The position numbers were made by a program, and so were the translations under genes. From Pseudomonas azotoformans (GTDB taxonomy: Bacteria > Pseudomonadota > Gammaproteobacteria > Pseudomonadales > Pseudomonadaceae), in the NCBI RefSeq assembly GCF_001579805.1, contig NZ_CP014546.1:2542001-2606000 (forward strand): a stretch of 64,000 nt of DNA, given 5' to 3'. Shown here piece by piece: positions 9,711-19,047 of the stretch; the stretch's first letter is position 1; each line of letters opens with the position of its first letter. The notes beneath the pieces are model-generated. The model saw nothing but the letters and a program-made list of their open reading frames with translations. It did not search any database and was not told where the DNA came from.

Positions 9711-10877
9711 TTACAGGGCAATCCCGGCCTTGACCCGATACTGATTGCGCACCGGCGTTGCATATTGCACCACCAGGAAGGGTCGGTGCTCGGCCGGGCA
9801 TTCGCTCAAGCGTCGCTCCCACTCCGCCTTGGCCTTGGCCAGTTCGTCCGCCGGGAACACTTCGGCGGCGGTCGGCACCTGCAATTGCGGGTCGGCATCG
9901 CTCCACTGGGCGTGGGCCAGGTAATGCACCGGGAACAGGCGATAACCGCCGAGAATCTGCCGGTCCATCTCTGCGGCCAGCAGCTTGGTGTCTTCGAAGC
10001 GCTCAGTGATCGGCGGTGCAAAGTTCACGTGCACCCGACCTTTGTAGCCGGTGATGCCCAGGGCAATGCTCACGTCATCCTCGCCCGGCGCCTTGCTGTA
10101 GGTGCCGGTGGTGGCGCGGATGTACAGTTCGCGGGCCTTGGCTGAATCGCACGGGTCGTATTCGTAGCTGATGGACACTGGCGTCAGGTTCAGCGACTGG
10201 ATCACCTCGGCAAACGGCTCATCCTTGCGGCTGACGTGGAACATCTTGAGGATCGCCGACTCGGTGCGATCATCCCCATCCTTGGCGCGCCCTTCGGCCT
10301 GGGCGATCCAGATCGACGCACCGTCGTTGCGGATTGAATGGTTGATGTACGCCGACAGCAGCTGATACGCCGCCATCTTCTCTTTGCGCCCGGTGATCGA
10401 GCGGTGCACGATGAAGCTCTTGTTCAGGCGCATCAGGTCGCTGACAAACGGCTTTTGCAACAGGTTGTCGCCGATGGCGATACGCGGTGTCGGCAGGCCG
10501 GCATGGTACACGGCATAGTTGACGAAGGCCGGGTCCATCACGATATCGCGATGGTTGGCCAGGAACAGGTAAGCCGTGCCGGACTTGAGCTGCTCGACGC
10601 CCGTGTAGGTCACGCCGTCGGTCGCCCGATCAATGGTGTGGTCGACGTAGTACTCGACTTTGTCCTGCAGCGTGGCCACGGTGGTGACGCCAGCGAACTC
10701 GCGGCGCAGTTTGCGGGCGATCATCGGCTTGAGCAGCCAGCCCAGGGCGCCGGCAAAGCGCGGGAAGCGGAAGTGGGTCAGGATGTCCAGAAAGGCCTTG
10801 TCACTGAACAGACGTGCCAGCACTGCCGGGACTTCGCTGTCGTTGTAAGGTCGGATGGTATCGAATTCGCCCATCAT
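9711..10877 (-). CDS. PlsC/LPLAT-type glycerolipid acyltransferase
   Basis: 388 residues. The lysophospholipid acyltransferase fold is marked by NHRDIVMDP, the catalytic HxxxxD box, around residue 107. AEGRAKDG, the acceptor-binding block, lies about 85 residues later, and the intervening IVHRS fits the family. It probably acylates a lysophosphatidic acid or related acceptor at the inner membrane. No transmembrane helix is obvious, unlike PlsB, and it is longer than PlsC (about 245 residues), so the exact substrate is open. The first of two adjacent ATGs is taken as start. It stands alone, divergent from the 60-residue zinc-ribbon-like gene. Confidence 0.85.
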   Translation of the reverse strand: MMGEFDTIRPYNDSEVPAVLARLFSDKAFLDILTHFRFPRFAGALGWLLKPMIARKLRREFAGVTTVATLQDKVEYYVDHTIDRATDGVTYTGVEQLKSGTAYLFLANHRDIVMDPAFVNYAVYHAGLPTPRIAIGDNLLQKPFVSDLMRLNKSFIVHRSITGRKEKMAAYQLLSAYINHSIRNDGASIWIAQAEGRAKDGDDRTESAILKMFHVSRKDEPFAEVIQSLNLTPVSISYEYDPCDSAKARELYIRATTGTYSKAPGEDDVSIALGITGYKGRVHVNFAPPITERFEDTKLLAAEMDRQILGGYRLFPVHYLAHAQWSDADPQLQVPTAAEVFPADELAKAKAEWERRLSECPAEHRPFLVVQYATPVRNQYRVKAGIAL

Positions 10878-11006
10878 GCTCTCTTGTTAGAAACGGCTAG
10901 GGTAAGTAAAGGGAATACCAGGGGGCGGACTGAGGAATGGCCTCAGCCGAAAATAGCCCTGTCAATAGACCGGCGATTATACGCACAAGTCACCTTGGAG
11001 GCTGCG

Positions 11007-11189
11007 ATGCTGGAAAACGCGACGTACGATTGTCCTTATTGCGGTGAAGTGGTCGAGACAACTGTGGATTTGTCCGGTGGTGACCAGACCTATATAGAAG
11101 ACTGCCAGGTCTGTTGCCGGCCGATCATTTTCGATCTGCAGGTACATGGGGAAGAGTGGATGCTCGAAACCCGAAGCGAAAACGAATAA
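11007..11189 (+). CDS. CPxCG cysteine-rich small protein
   Basis: 60 residues. A zinc-ribbon-like pattern is obvious: CPYCG near residue 9 and CQVCCRP about 25 residues later, separated by an acidic stretch. This matches the CPXCG-motif family of unknown function. Four to five Cys could bind one zinc ion. ATG at 11007 has TTGGAG six bases upstream and replaces a much longer open frame running from 10338, which has no such signal. The DUF2007 gene begins 11 bases after the stop, so the two are probably cotranscribed. Confidence 0.88.
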   Translation: MLENATYDCPYCGEVVETTVDLSGGDQTYIEDCQVCCRPIIFDLQVHGEEWMLETRSENE

Positions 11190-11200
11190 CGGATACACCC

Positions 11201-11461
11201 ATGCAGCGAATCTACGAACCGGAAAACCTGATGGAAGGCGAGTTGCTGCAACAGATGCTCGCCAGCGAAGGCATCGAGGCGCATCTGGTGGGCCGTCATT
11301 TGCTCGGCGGCACCGGCGAATTGCCTATTTTCGGCCTGCTGGGCCTGGAGGTGGACAACGACCGCGCCATGGACGCCCGCGAGCTGATTACTGCCTATAT
11401 CGGCGCACAACCGCTGCCCGGTGATGAACCCGACAGCTTCCCCGATGTGCTGGTCTGTTAG
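11201..11461 (+). CDS. DUF2007 family protein (putative signal-transducing PII-like fold)
   Basis: 86 residues. The N terminus [26 protein letters not shown] and the [18 protein letters not shown] core are typical of DUF2007, a small ferredoxin-like domain sometimes annotated as putative signal-transducing protein; its role is not established. ATG at 11201 follows GGATACACCC, a weak ribosome site, and lies 11 bases after the CPxCG gene, suggesting translational coupling. The SRAP gene begins 36 bases downstream in the same direction. Confidence 0.88.
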   Translation: MQRIYEPENLMEGELLQQMLASEGIEAHLVGRHLLGGTGELPIFGLLGLEVDNDRAMDARELITAYIGAQPLPGDEPDSFPDVLVC

Positions 11462-11497
11462 GCTGTCGGTCGGTTTACCCAAGAGTCGTGTTGCCCC

Positions 11498-12118
11498 ATG
11501 TGTGGACGTTATGCCCTGTTTCGCTGGAACCCCGCCTTTGCTGCCTTGCCGGGCTTCCCGGCCGACCAGCAGGCCCAGTGGAATATTTCCCCGAATGATT
11601 CGGTGCTGATCCAGCGCGTCACCGACGGTCAGCGCACCCTGGCCCGCGCCCGCTGGGGCCTCACGCCGCCGTGGTTGACCGATCTTTCCCGCACGCCCGC
11701 CCATGCCCGCGCCGAAACCCTGGCCGAACAACCGATGTTCCGCGAAGCATTCCGCCAGCGCCGTTGCCTGCTGCCCGCCAATGGGTTCTACGAATGGCGC
11801 GGCACCCAGCGCAAACGTCCGTACTGGCTGACGCCGGGGGAGGGCTCCACGTTGTTTTTTGCCGCGATCTGGGAAGCGTATCCGGTGCAGGAACAGGTGT
11901 GGCTGAGTACGGCGGTGGTGACCCAGGCCGCGCAGGCCCAGCGTCGCCCGCTGATTCTGGATGACGCCGGGCAGGCAGCCTGGCTCGATCCCGAGACGCC
12001 GTTGCATGTATTGCAAGGCCTGCTGGCCAGTGAACCCGTCGCGTTGCGCGAACGGGTGCTGGCCAACATGGTCAACGATCCCAAGCTCAATGGGCCGGAG
12101 TGCCTGACCCCGGCTTAG
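11498..12118 (+). CDS. SRAP/HMCES-family protein (YedK-like) with altered active site
   Basis: 206 residues. The family covalently traps abasic sites in single-stranded DNA through Cys2. Here MCGRY puts Cys at position 2, and the NGFYEW block supplies the conserved Glu (99). Two other catalytic positions look changed. The usual NARAET is HARAET (His69 instead of Asn), and the usual H-x-R-M-P histidine is absent in [10 protein letters not shown], where the preceding loop is also short. The fold motifs RWGLTPPW and [13 protein letters not shown] are intact. It may be a divergent paralogue with weaker or different chemistry. The stop overlaps by 4 bases the end of the convergent chemoreceptor gene. 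Confidence 0.85.
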   Translation: MCGRYALFRWNPAFAALPGFPADQQAQWNISPNDSVLIQRVTDGQRTLARARWGLTPPWLTDLSRTPAHARAETLAEQPMFREAFRQRRCLLPANGFYEWRGTQRKRPYWLTPGEGSTLFFAAIWEAYPVQEQVWLSTAVVTQAAQAQRRPLILDDAGQAAWLDPETPLHVLQGLLASEPVALRERVLANMVNDPKLNGPECLTPA

Positions 12119-14254
12119 ACCTTGAACTGATTGATCAGCCGGCGCTGCTGCTCCGCCAGCTTGGTCAAGTCCGCACTGGGCCGCGCTGGATTCATCTGCG
12201 CCGCCCGCCACTTCATTGGCCACCTGGCCGATATTGATCACGTTGCGGTTGATGTCCTCGGCCACCGCGCTCTGTTCCTCGGCGGCACTGGCGATCTGGG
12301 TGTTCATGTCGTTGATCACCGAGACGGCCTGGGTGATTGTCTCCAGCGCTTCGGCCGCCTTGGCTGCGTGTTGCACGCTTTCATCGGTGCGGTTCTGGCT
12401 GTCCTCCATCACCCGCACCACGTCCCGCGTGCCTTGTTGCAACTGCTGGATCATGGTCTGGATTTCTTCGGTGGCTTTTTGGGTCTTCTGCGCCAGGTTG
12501 CGCACTTCGTCGGCGACCACCGCAAATCCACGACCTTGCTCACCGGCCCGTGCTGCTTCGATGGCGGCGTTGAGCGCCAGCAGGTTGGTCTGTTCGGCAA
12601 TCCCGCGAATCGCGGTGAGGATGGCGTTGATGTTCTCGCTGTCCTTGGCCAGGGTTTGCACCACGCTCACCGCTTTGCCGATTTCCTCGGCCAGCGCGCC
12701 GATGGAGGTGGAGGTATCGCGCACAATACGCATGCCTTGGCTCGCGGCCTGGTCGGCATGGCTGGCAGCTTGGGCGGCCTGGGTGGCGTTGCGCGCAACG
12801 TCTTGCGCAGTGGCGGTCATTTCATGCACAGCGGTGGCGACTTGATCGATTTCCACCATCTGCTTATGCACGCCCTGATTGGTACGGATCGCGATGTCGG
12901 CGGTGTGTTCCGAGGAATCGCTGACCTTCTGCACCGAACTCACCACCTGGGTGATCATGCCCTGCAGCTTGATCAAAAAGGTGTTGAAGCCGGTGGCAAT
13001 CGCACCGAGTTCATCGGCACGGTCACTGGTCAGGCGACGTGTCAGGTCACCTTCGCCTTGGGCGATGTCATTGAGCATGGCGACCATTTGCTTGAGCGGA
13101 CGGGCAATGCCGTGGCCGACCAGCCAGATCACCAACAGGCCGATACCGGCGATCAACAGACCGGCGATGGTCATGCCGAAGATGTCCGTCTTGCGCTGGG
13201 CTTCCAGGTCGCTTTGCAGCTTCTGCGAATCGGCCATCACGGCGCTGAGGGGCAGTTGCAGCATCAGCGTCCAGCGCGCGTCTGCCTGGCCGATATTGAA
13301 CGGCAGGAACAGTTCGATGTGCCCGTGTTCCTTGTCGATGTCGTAGCGCACTTCACCGACTTTCAGTTGGCCGAGGTTCGCCAGTTCGTTGCTGTCGAGC
13401 AGGTCGGTGGCCTTTTCGCCGAGCTTGCTGGGGTCCTTGGTGTAGGCCACCAGGCGACCGTTGCTGGAGATCAGCGCCAGTTCACCCGCGCCGTTGTAGA
13501 GTTTTTGATCGGCACTGGTGAGCATGTCCTGGATGAAGTTCACCGACAGGTCGGCACCGACGATGCCTTGGAACGCGCCGTCGATCATGATCGGCTCGAT
13601 GAACGAAGCCAGCATCACCATCGCATTGCCCACCTTATAAGGGGCGGGGTCGATGGCGCAGGCCTTTTTGTTTTCCTTGGAGCACAGGTAGTACTCACTG
13701 GCGCGTACGCCGGTGGAGAGGATGTTCTGGTCGTTGACGTCGGCAAGCTTGTCCAGGCCCAGGCTGCCATCGGCGTTGCGATACCACCACGGCAGAAAGC
13801 GGCCGTCGGCGGCCATGCCGACAATGGGGCTGTTCACATAGGCCGCGTCGTTATGATCGATCGCGTTGGGCTCCCAGCCAATGTAGGCGCCGAGGATCTT
13901 CGGGTTGCGCACCACGGTTTCATGCAGCAGGTTGATCAATTGCTCTCGGCCGACTTGCAGGGCCGGCTCGCCCTTGGCGTCTTTCATGCCGAGCAGGGCG
14001 TTGGCGGTGGCCAGGCTCTTGGCGGTCACCAGCGGTGCTTCGAGTTCGCGCTGGATCAGGGTGGCCTGGGTCTGGGCTAGGGCGGTCAGGCGTTGCTCGA
14101 TGATCTGTTCAAACTGCACCTGGGTGCGATCCTGCACCATCTCTTGGGTCCGCGCTCCGGCAAACAAGGCGTACAGCACCAGCACCGCGACCACGCTCAG
14201 GACAATCGCCCCGGCCAGTGCCGCGACGGAAAATTGGATCGACTTGAATTTCAT
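12115..14254 (-). pseudogene. Methyl-accepting chemotaxis protein (dCache type), frameshifted near its 3' end
   Basis: 712 residues after correction. In order: transmembrane segment 8-30, a large periplasmic dCache-type sensor at about 40-340, a second transmembrane segment at 360-382, HAMP at about 383-436, and a methyl-accepting signalling domain whose hairpin tip ([20 protein letters not shown]) is canonical. ATG at 14254 has GGAG at a good distance. After ...GADESSAA the frame is lost to one extra base in a GGGCC run at 12178-12182; without it the protein would end [20 protein letters not shown] at 12115. The uncorrected frame runs on antisense through three genes. A sequencing error is likely. 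Homologous in position to P. aeruginosa PA4633. Ligand unknown. Confidence 0.85.
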
Positions 14255-14495
14255 GAAGGCTCCGGGCGCAGGGGAGAGAATCCGCCTTTTTGTATCGGCC
14301 ACGGGCGCGCAGGGCATTAGGGCTTGTCCTACAAAAATGTTTGGAGTGTCGCAAATGGAATGCCCGCCGCCGTTGTGGGTGCGGTGGGATGTATCTGAAA
14401 ATCAGCGGTTACACGTCTGGTGTATCTGGCGTCGATACAAACGAGCGCCTACGATACGCGCCATGATTTAAGGGCGTGTTTTCAGGGAGAGGTTC

Positions 14496-15315
14496 ATGAA
14501 GAAGTCATTGGCAGTTAGCGGCCTGGTTGCAGCGATGCTGCTGGTCGGGTGTCAGTCGGTCAACACCACCAGCGGCGGCGCCGTTGGGGTTGAGCGCAAG
14601 CAGTACATGTTCAGCATGCTGTCGAGCCAGGAAGTCGACCAGATGTATGCCCAGTCGTACCAGCAGACGTTGGGCGAAGCCAATAGCAAAGGCCAGGTGG
14701 ACAAGACCAGTGCCAACGCCAAGCGCGTGCAGGCCATCGCCAACCGCTTGATCGCCCAGGCGCCGACCTTCCGTGCGGATGCCGCGCAATGGAAGTGGGA
14801 AGTGAACCTGATCAAGAGCGACGAGATGAACGCCAACTGCGGGCCCTGGCGGCAAGATCTTCGTGTACAGCGCCTTGATCGACAACCTCAAGCTCACCGA
14901 TGACGAACTGGCTGCCGTGATGGGCCATGAAATCGCCCACGCCTTGCGTGAACACGGCCGTGAAGCCATGTCCAAGGCCTACGGCATCGAGATGGCCAAG
15001 CAGGGCGCCGGTGCCTTGTTCGGCCTCGGCCAGGACAGCCTGGCATTGGCCGATACCGTGGCCAACTACGGCATGACCTTGCCCAACAGCCGCAGCAATG
15101 AAAACGAAGCGGACCTGATCGGCCTGGAACTGTCGGCCCGTGCCGGCTACAACCCTAACGCTGCCATCACCTTGTGGAACAAAATGGCTAAAGCCTCGGA
15201 AGGTGCGCCGCCGGAGTTCATGAGTACCCACCCGGCTTCTGACAGCCGAATAGCCTCGTTGCAGGCGGCGATTCCGAAGGTGATGCCGCTGTACCAGCAG
15301 GCCAAAAAGTCCTGA
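14496..15315 (+). pseudogene. M48-family metalloprotease lipoprotein, interrupted by a +1 frameshift
   Basis: 272 residues after correction. It begins with a lipoprotein signal (MKKSLAVSGLVAAMLLVGC). The protease part has the zinc motif MGHEIAHALREH and a downstream NENEADLIGLEL that supplies the third ligand Glu, as in M48 peptidases (compare BepA and LoiP). It is expected to act in the periplasm on outer-membrane proteins. At 14841-14847 the sequence GGGCCCT holds one C too many: the first frame reads ...NANCGPWRQDL and stops at 14903, while removing one C gives NANCGPGGKIFVYSALIDN and joins the second part perfectly. A sequence error is more likely than a real mutation. Confidence 0.87.
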
Positions 15316-15321
15316 AGGGTT

Positions 15322-15352
15322 GAGGGTTCCCATGCCGGGCATGGGAACCCTC
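15322..15352. terminator. Perfect 15-bp hairpin between convergent genes
   Basis: GAGGGTTCCCATGCC is followed after one base by its exact complement. It lies between the ends of the M48 gene and the convergent GDT1-like gene. It lacks a clear T tail on either side, so intrinsic termination is likely but not certain. Confidence 0.65.
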
Positions 15353-15358
15353 ATCGGT

Positions 15359-15943
15359 TTAGATCCAACCGCTGCTCTGCATGGCCTTGTAAACCGCCAC
15401 AATCGCCAGGATGAAGAACGCCGACGCCGCCAGTCGACGAATCAGCGTCAACGGCAGTTTCTCCGCCGCAAAATTCCCCGCCAAGACCACCGGCACGTTG
15501 GCAATCAGCATGCCCAGGGTCGTCCCGATAATCACCAGCCACAACTCCGGGTACTGCGCCGCCAGCATCACCGTAGCGATTTGCGTCTTGTCACCGATTT
15601 CCGCGAGGAAGAACGCGATCAGCGTGGTCAGGAACGGACCGAATTTGCGCGTGGTACTGGCTTCGTCATCGTCGAGTTTGTCGGGCACCAGGGTCCACAA
15701 GGCTGTGGCGCAGAAGCTCGCCGCGAGGATCCAGTGCAACACCGCATCCGAGAAGAAACTGCCGAACCAGGCGCCCACGGCACCGGCGGCCGCATGGTTG
15801 GCCAGGGTCGCGGCGACGATGCCGGCGATGATCGGCCAGGGTTTGCGAAAGCGTGCGGCCAGGATGAGCGCGAGCAGTTGCGTCTTGTCGCCGATTTCGG
15901 CCAAGGCAACGATTGCGGTAGGAACGAGTAGTGAATCCAGCAT
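15359..15943 (-). CDS. TMEM165/GDT1 (UPF0016) family cation transporter, probable Mn exporter
   Basis: 194 residues with about six to seven hydrophobic helices. It carries the two family signatures, ALAEIGDKTQLLALIL near residue 13 and FLAEIGDKTQIATVML near 125, whose acidic residues bind the transported cation. Bacterial relatives export manganese (MneA type). A yybP-ykoY riboswitch, known to sense Mn2+, lies directly upstream, which supports that role. ATG at 15943 is chosen because it gives the conserved N terminus MLDSLLVPTAIVALAEIGD; the frame stays open upstream through the riboswitch, but that part cannot be coding. Ribosome site CTGGAAACC is moderate. Confidence 0.92.
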   Translation of the reverse strand: MLDSLLVPTAIVALAEIGDKTQLLALILAARFRKPWPIIAGIVAATLANHAAAGAVGAWFGSFFSDAVLHWILAASFCATALWTLVPDKLDDDEASTTRKFGPFLTTLIAFFLAEIGDKTQIATVMLAAQYPELWLVIIGTTLGMLIANVPVVLAGNFAAEKLPLTLIRRLAASAFFILAIVAVYKAMQSSGWI

Positions 15944-16018
15944 CAGGTAGGTTTCCAGGGGCGGGTCGACACGGCTATGACACGTACAGCCTTCCCGCCC
16001 CGGGTAAGGTGTGCGTGT
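15944..16018 (-). promoter_or_regulatory. Expression-platform hairpin between riboswitch and GDT1-like gene
   Basis: On the reverse strand ATGACACGCAC and GTACGTGTCAT flank a GC-rich core (CCCGGGGCGGG), forming a long imperfect hairpin ending shortly before the start codon. It is the natural candidate for the switching structure. There is no T tract after it, so control of translation, or rho-dependent termination, seems more likely than an intrinsic terminator. Confidence 0.5.
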
Positions 16019-16049
16019 CATAGGTCTTGTCAAACCCCGGTCCGTCTGT

Positions 16050-16165
16050 GCGGACTCCTGGGTCGCATACGCCATGGTCTGCTGACCAAGTATGTTGACG
16101 TATGCCGGACGAGCGTGGCGCTCGTGGGAGACTACTCCCCTAGGACGGAGCGGATTCTGCCTAGG
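16050..16165 (-). ncRNA. yybP-ykoY manganese riboswitch
   Basis: On the reverse strand the conserved aptamer elements are all present. GGGGAGTAGT (16131-16140) is followed by a hairpin CGAGCGCCACGCTCG. Then come CAACATACTTGG (about 16087-16098), a GTCAGCAGACC arm, and the closing strand GCGACCCAGG. These match the yybP-ykoY consensus I know from Pseudomonas GDT1/UPF0016 genes. The class binds Mn2+ and switches on metal-export genes. Boundaries are approximate. Confidence 0.88.
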
Positions 16166-16203
16166 CAAAATCCATTCGGCAAGCCTTCTTTTTCAAACGC
16201 CCG

Positions 16204-17202
16204 TCAGCCGCGCTTGGCGCGATAGATGCGAAAACCATTGCCCTCGGCCTTGATCGCGCACACGCCCAGGTGCTCTTCGATCAACGGTTGGTACTTCAGG
16301 AAGCTGTTGGCGACCAGGCGAAGTTCGCCACCTTTTGCCAGGTGTTTCGCCGCTTTTCGCAGCAGATTCTCAGTGGCGAAATAATCGGTGTGCACACCGA
16401 CATGGAACGGTGGATTGCTCAAAATCGCGTTCAAACCCATGGGTGCCGCGTCGATGCCGTCACCGGTCAGTACGTCGGCTTCCAGACCATTGGCAGCCAG
16501 GGTCAAGCGACTGCTGGCGGCGGCGAAGGCATCCACGTCGAGCATTGTCACCGTGTTGTGCGGGTAGCGACGTTTGACCGCAGCCCCCAGCACCCCCGCG
16601 CCGCAACCGAAGTCCAGCAAATGGCCGCTTGGCAGTTTGTCCAGATGTTCCAGCAGCAGTTCGGTGCCACGATCCAGGCGCCCGTGGCTGAACACGCCCG
16701 GCAAACTCACCACTTTGAGCGGGCCCTCGGCCAGCGGCACGTCGAAGACCTGCGCGAGGCTCTCCAGCTCGACCGCCTGCGGGGCGTTGGCCACGGTGAT
16801 CTGCCACAGTTGGCAATGCCGTGCGCTGTCGAGCTTGCGCGGTTTGCCGAAGGGGATCAGCTGCTTGGCGGCGCTTTCGATCCCGGCTTTCTTCTCGCCG
16901 ACCAAAAACACCTCGGCGCCGGGCAAACGCGAGGCCACGGCGTTGAGCAGGTAGTCGGTGAGGTCCTTGGACTTGGGCAGGAAGATCACCGCCACATCAA
17001 ACGCCCGCTCCGGCACGTTCACGCCAAACTGGCTGCGCTCGGGGAAACGAGCGTCGAGTGCCGCCTGATCGCCGGCATGCCAGCACCAGCCGTGGGCGTT
17101 GGGCAGGCGACCCAGCAGGTCGTCGGCAGGCAACCCCACCAGCAGCAGGTTGCCTTGAAAAAGTTCGGCCTGACGAAGCAGTACTTCACTGCGCGGATCC
17201 AT
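16204..17202 (-). CDS. rsmC: 16S rRNA m2G1207 methyltransferase
   Basis: 332 residues. It probably methylates G1207 of 16S rRNA in the small ribosomal subunit using SAM. The layout is that of RsmC: a degenerate N-terminal methyltransferase-like half, then a catalytic C-terminal half with the SAM motif [12 protein letters not shown] at about 193, DVDAFA for the ribose, and the catalytic [10 protein letters not shown] block. RlmG is a close relative but longer (about 375), so RsmC fits the length better. The last 20 residues ([16 protein letters not shown]) are also typical. ATG at 17202 has AAGGAGCAG upstream. hprA begins behind it across a 30-base gap. Confidence 0.9.
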   Translation of the reverse strand: MDPRSEVLLRQAELFQGNLLLVGLPADDLLGRLPNAHGWCWHAGDQAALDARFPERSQFGVNVPERAFDVAVIFLPKSKDLTDYLLNAVASRLPGAEVFLVGEKKAGIESAAKQLIPFGKPRKLDSARHCQLWQITVANAPQAVELESLAQVFDVPLAEGPLKVVSLPGVFSHGRLDRGTELLLEHLDKLPSGHLLDFGCGAGVLGAAVKRRYPHNTVTMLDVDAFAAASSRLTLAANGLEADVLTGDGIDAAPMGLNAILSNPPFHVGVHTDYFATENLLRKAAKHLAKGGELRLVANSFLKYQPLIEEHLGVCAIKAEGNGFRIYRAKRG

Positions 17203-17232
17203 GGTCTGCTCCTTGAAAAGGGGCGCAGTTTA

Positions 17233-18198
17233 TCAACTGACGACGCGCAGCGGGGCCCCGTTGAAAAAGCCCCGGGCGTTTTCCGCCAGTTGGCCGACGA
17301 TGCGCTGGCGCGCTTCGCGACTGCCCCAGGCGTTGTGCGGGGTGACGATCAGCCGAGGGATGTCACCGGCCAACAGTGGGTTGCCATTCGCCGGCGGCTC
17401 CACGCTCAGCACATCGGTGGCCGCGCCGCCCAGATGGCCGCTGCGCAAGGCGTCCGCCAGGGCCTGCTCGTTGATCAAGCCACCACGCGCCGTATTGACC
17501 ACAAACGCGCCAGGCTTGAGCAGCGCCAGTTCACGGGCGCCGATAAAGTCGCGGGTGTGTTCGTTGAGTGGGCAGTGAAGGGTGAGTGCGTCCACCTGCG
17601 CCAGCAGTTCATCCAATGGCACGCGGTCGGCACGCGCTGGCCGGCCTGGAATAGCGCCGAGCACAACACGCATGCCGAACGCTTCAGCCAGTCGCGCGAC
17701 GGCGCCGCCCAATTCGCCATGACCGAGCAGGCCGAGGGTCTTGCCTTCCAGCTCTACAATCGGGTGGTCCAGCAGGCAGAACTGCTTGGCCTCTTGCCAC
17801 TTGCCGGCGCTGACGTCCCGTTGATAATCCTTCAAGCGCGTCGCCAGGTTGAGCAACAGCATGATCGTGTGCTGCGCCACCGACGGCGTGCCGTAGCCCT
17901 GGCAGTTGCTCACGGTGATGCCGTGGGCGCGGGCGGCGTCGAGGTCGACGTTATTGGTGCCGGTGGCCGACACCAGGATCAGCTTGAGTTCGGGGCAAGC
18001 CGCCAGGGTTTCGGTACTGAGCGCGATCTTGTTGCTGATGACCACGTGGGCACCTTGCACGCGTTCAATCACGTTCTGCGGCGTGGTGCCGGTAAACAAC
18101 TGCAACTCGCTGAAGCTGCCTCGCAGCTCGCAGAGGTCGAGGTCCCCCAGGTCCAGGGACGGGTGATCAAGGAAGACGGCGCGGCGATTGTTCGTCAT
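17233..18198 (-). CDS. hprA: D-isomer 2-hydroxyacid dehydrogenase, probable glycerate dehydrogenase/hydroxypyruvate reductase
   Basis: 321 residues. The NAD-binding domain begins with LGLLGHGELGG around residue 150. The three catalytic residues of the family are visible: Arg in NTARGGLI, Glu in SVEPP and His in VTPHNAWGS. The reaction is likely the NAD(P)H-linked interconversion of hydroxypyruvate and glycerate; other D-2-hydroxyacids cannot be excluded. The ATG at 18198 is preferred over a TTG one codon earlier. It runs leftward ahead of rsmC, the same pair order I recall for PA4626-PA4627 in P. aeruginosa. Confidence 0.87.
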   Translation of the reverse strand: MTNNRRAVFLDHPSLDLGDLDLCELRGSFSELQLFTGTTPQNVIERVQGAHVVISNKIALSTETLAACPELKLILVSATGTNNVDLDAARAHGITVSNCQGYGTPSVAQHTIMLLLNLATRLKDYQRDVSAGKWQEAKQFCLLDHPIVELEGKTLGLLGHGELGGAVARLAEAFGMRVVLGAIPGRPARADRVPLDELLAQVDALTLHCPLNEHTRDFIGARELALLKPGAFVVNTARGGLINEQALADALRSGHLGGAATDVLSVEPPANGNPLLAGDIPRLIVTPHNAWGSREARQRIVGQLAENARGFFNGAPLRVVS

Positions 18199-18283
18199 CA
18201 ACTGTACCTTTTGCGACAGGGTTCGAAGGCGTAATCTCTCGAGCCTATCAGATGAAATAATCAGTTACTTAATTGGAGTGAGC

Positions 18284-18916
18284 ATGTACGCCGCCGAGTT
18301 CTTGACCGTAGCCCTGATTCACTTGTTGGCGGTGGCCAGCCCCGGCCCGGATTTCGCGGTGGTGGTGCGTGAAAGCGTGACCCACGGCCGTCGCGCCGGG
18401 ACCTGGACTGCGCTGGGCGTCGGTTCGGCGATTTTCCTGCACGTGGGTTATTCGTTGCTCGGTATCGGCTTGATCGTGTCCCAGTCCATCGTGCTGTTCA
18501 ACGCCCTGAAATGGGCGGCCGCCGCCTACCTGCTGTACATCGGCTTCAAGGCCCTGCGCGCGCAGCCGGCCAAACCTGCCGCCGAAGGCGATTTGCACCG
18601 CGAAGCCGGCGAGCGCACCCCGCGTGGCGCGTTTACCGCCGGTTTCGTGACCAATGGCTTGAACCCCAAGGCCACGCTGTTTTTCCTGTCATTGTTCACC
18701 GTGGTGATCAACCCCCACACCCCGCTGGCGATCCAGGCCGGTTACGGCGTGTACCTGGCGGTGGCGACGGCGCTGTGGTTCTGCCTGGTGGCCATGCTGT
18801 TCAGCCAGCAGCGCGTGCGCGCCGGGTTTGCGCGGATGGGGCACTGGTTCGACCGCACCATGGGCGCGGTGTTGATTGCGATTGGGGTCAAGCTGGCCTT
18901 CACCAGCATGAAGTGA
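18284..18916 (+). CDS. LysE/RhtB-family amino acid exporter
   Basis: 210 residues, inner-membrane, about six hydrophobic segments. The N-terminal region IHLLAVASPGPDFAVVVRESVTHGRRAGTWTALG is the LysE signature, with a conserved PGPD. The C-terminal NPKATLFFLSLFTVVI is also typical. It probably exports a small amino acid or homoserine-lactone-like compound by proton antiport; substrate unknown. ATG at 18284 has TTGGAGTGAGC as a good ribosome site, and the open frame upstream has no such signal. The gene is divergent from hprA across 85 bases. Confidence 0.9.
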   Translation: MYAAEFLTVALIHLLAVASPGPDFAVVVRESVTHGRRAGTWTALGVGSAIFLHVGYSLLGIGLIVSQSIVLFNALKWAAAAYLLYIGFKALRAQPAKPAAEGDLHREAGERTPRGAFTAGFVTNGLNPKATLFFLSLFTVVINPHTPLAIQAGYGVYLAVATALWFCLVAMLFSQQRVRAGFARMGHWFDRTMGAVLIAIGVKLAFTSMK

Positions 18917-19047
18917 ATCGGATGATGGCTCAAAGCTAGCATTTATTGGGTTCTGCAAATCATTCCTTTGGCTGATTTGGCTGAAACATAAGCGCTCTAC
19001 AGTGCAGTTCTTTCAGCCAAGACCGTGCAGTCATAAAAGGGATTCGT

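Noticed and set aside
11090..12114. C-terminal extension of the chemoreceptor to 1075 residues
   Set aside because: Arises from the +1 frameshift at 12178-12182; it lies antisense to three real genes and does not continue the receptor fold.
12131..14080. A 649-codon open frame on the plus strand
   Set aside because: It is the antisense shadow of the chemoreceptor gene; protein sequence is low in diversity, has no motif, and there is no ribosome site.
16270..18234. A 654-codon open frame opposite rsmC and hprA
   Set aside because: Crosses two well-supported genes in antisense and has no family resemblance.
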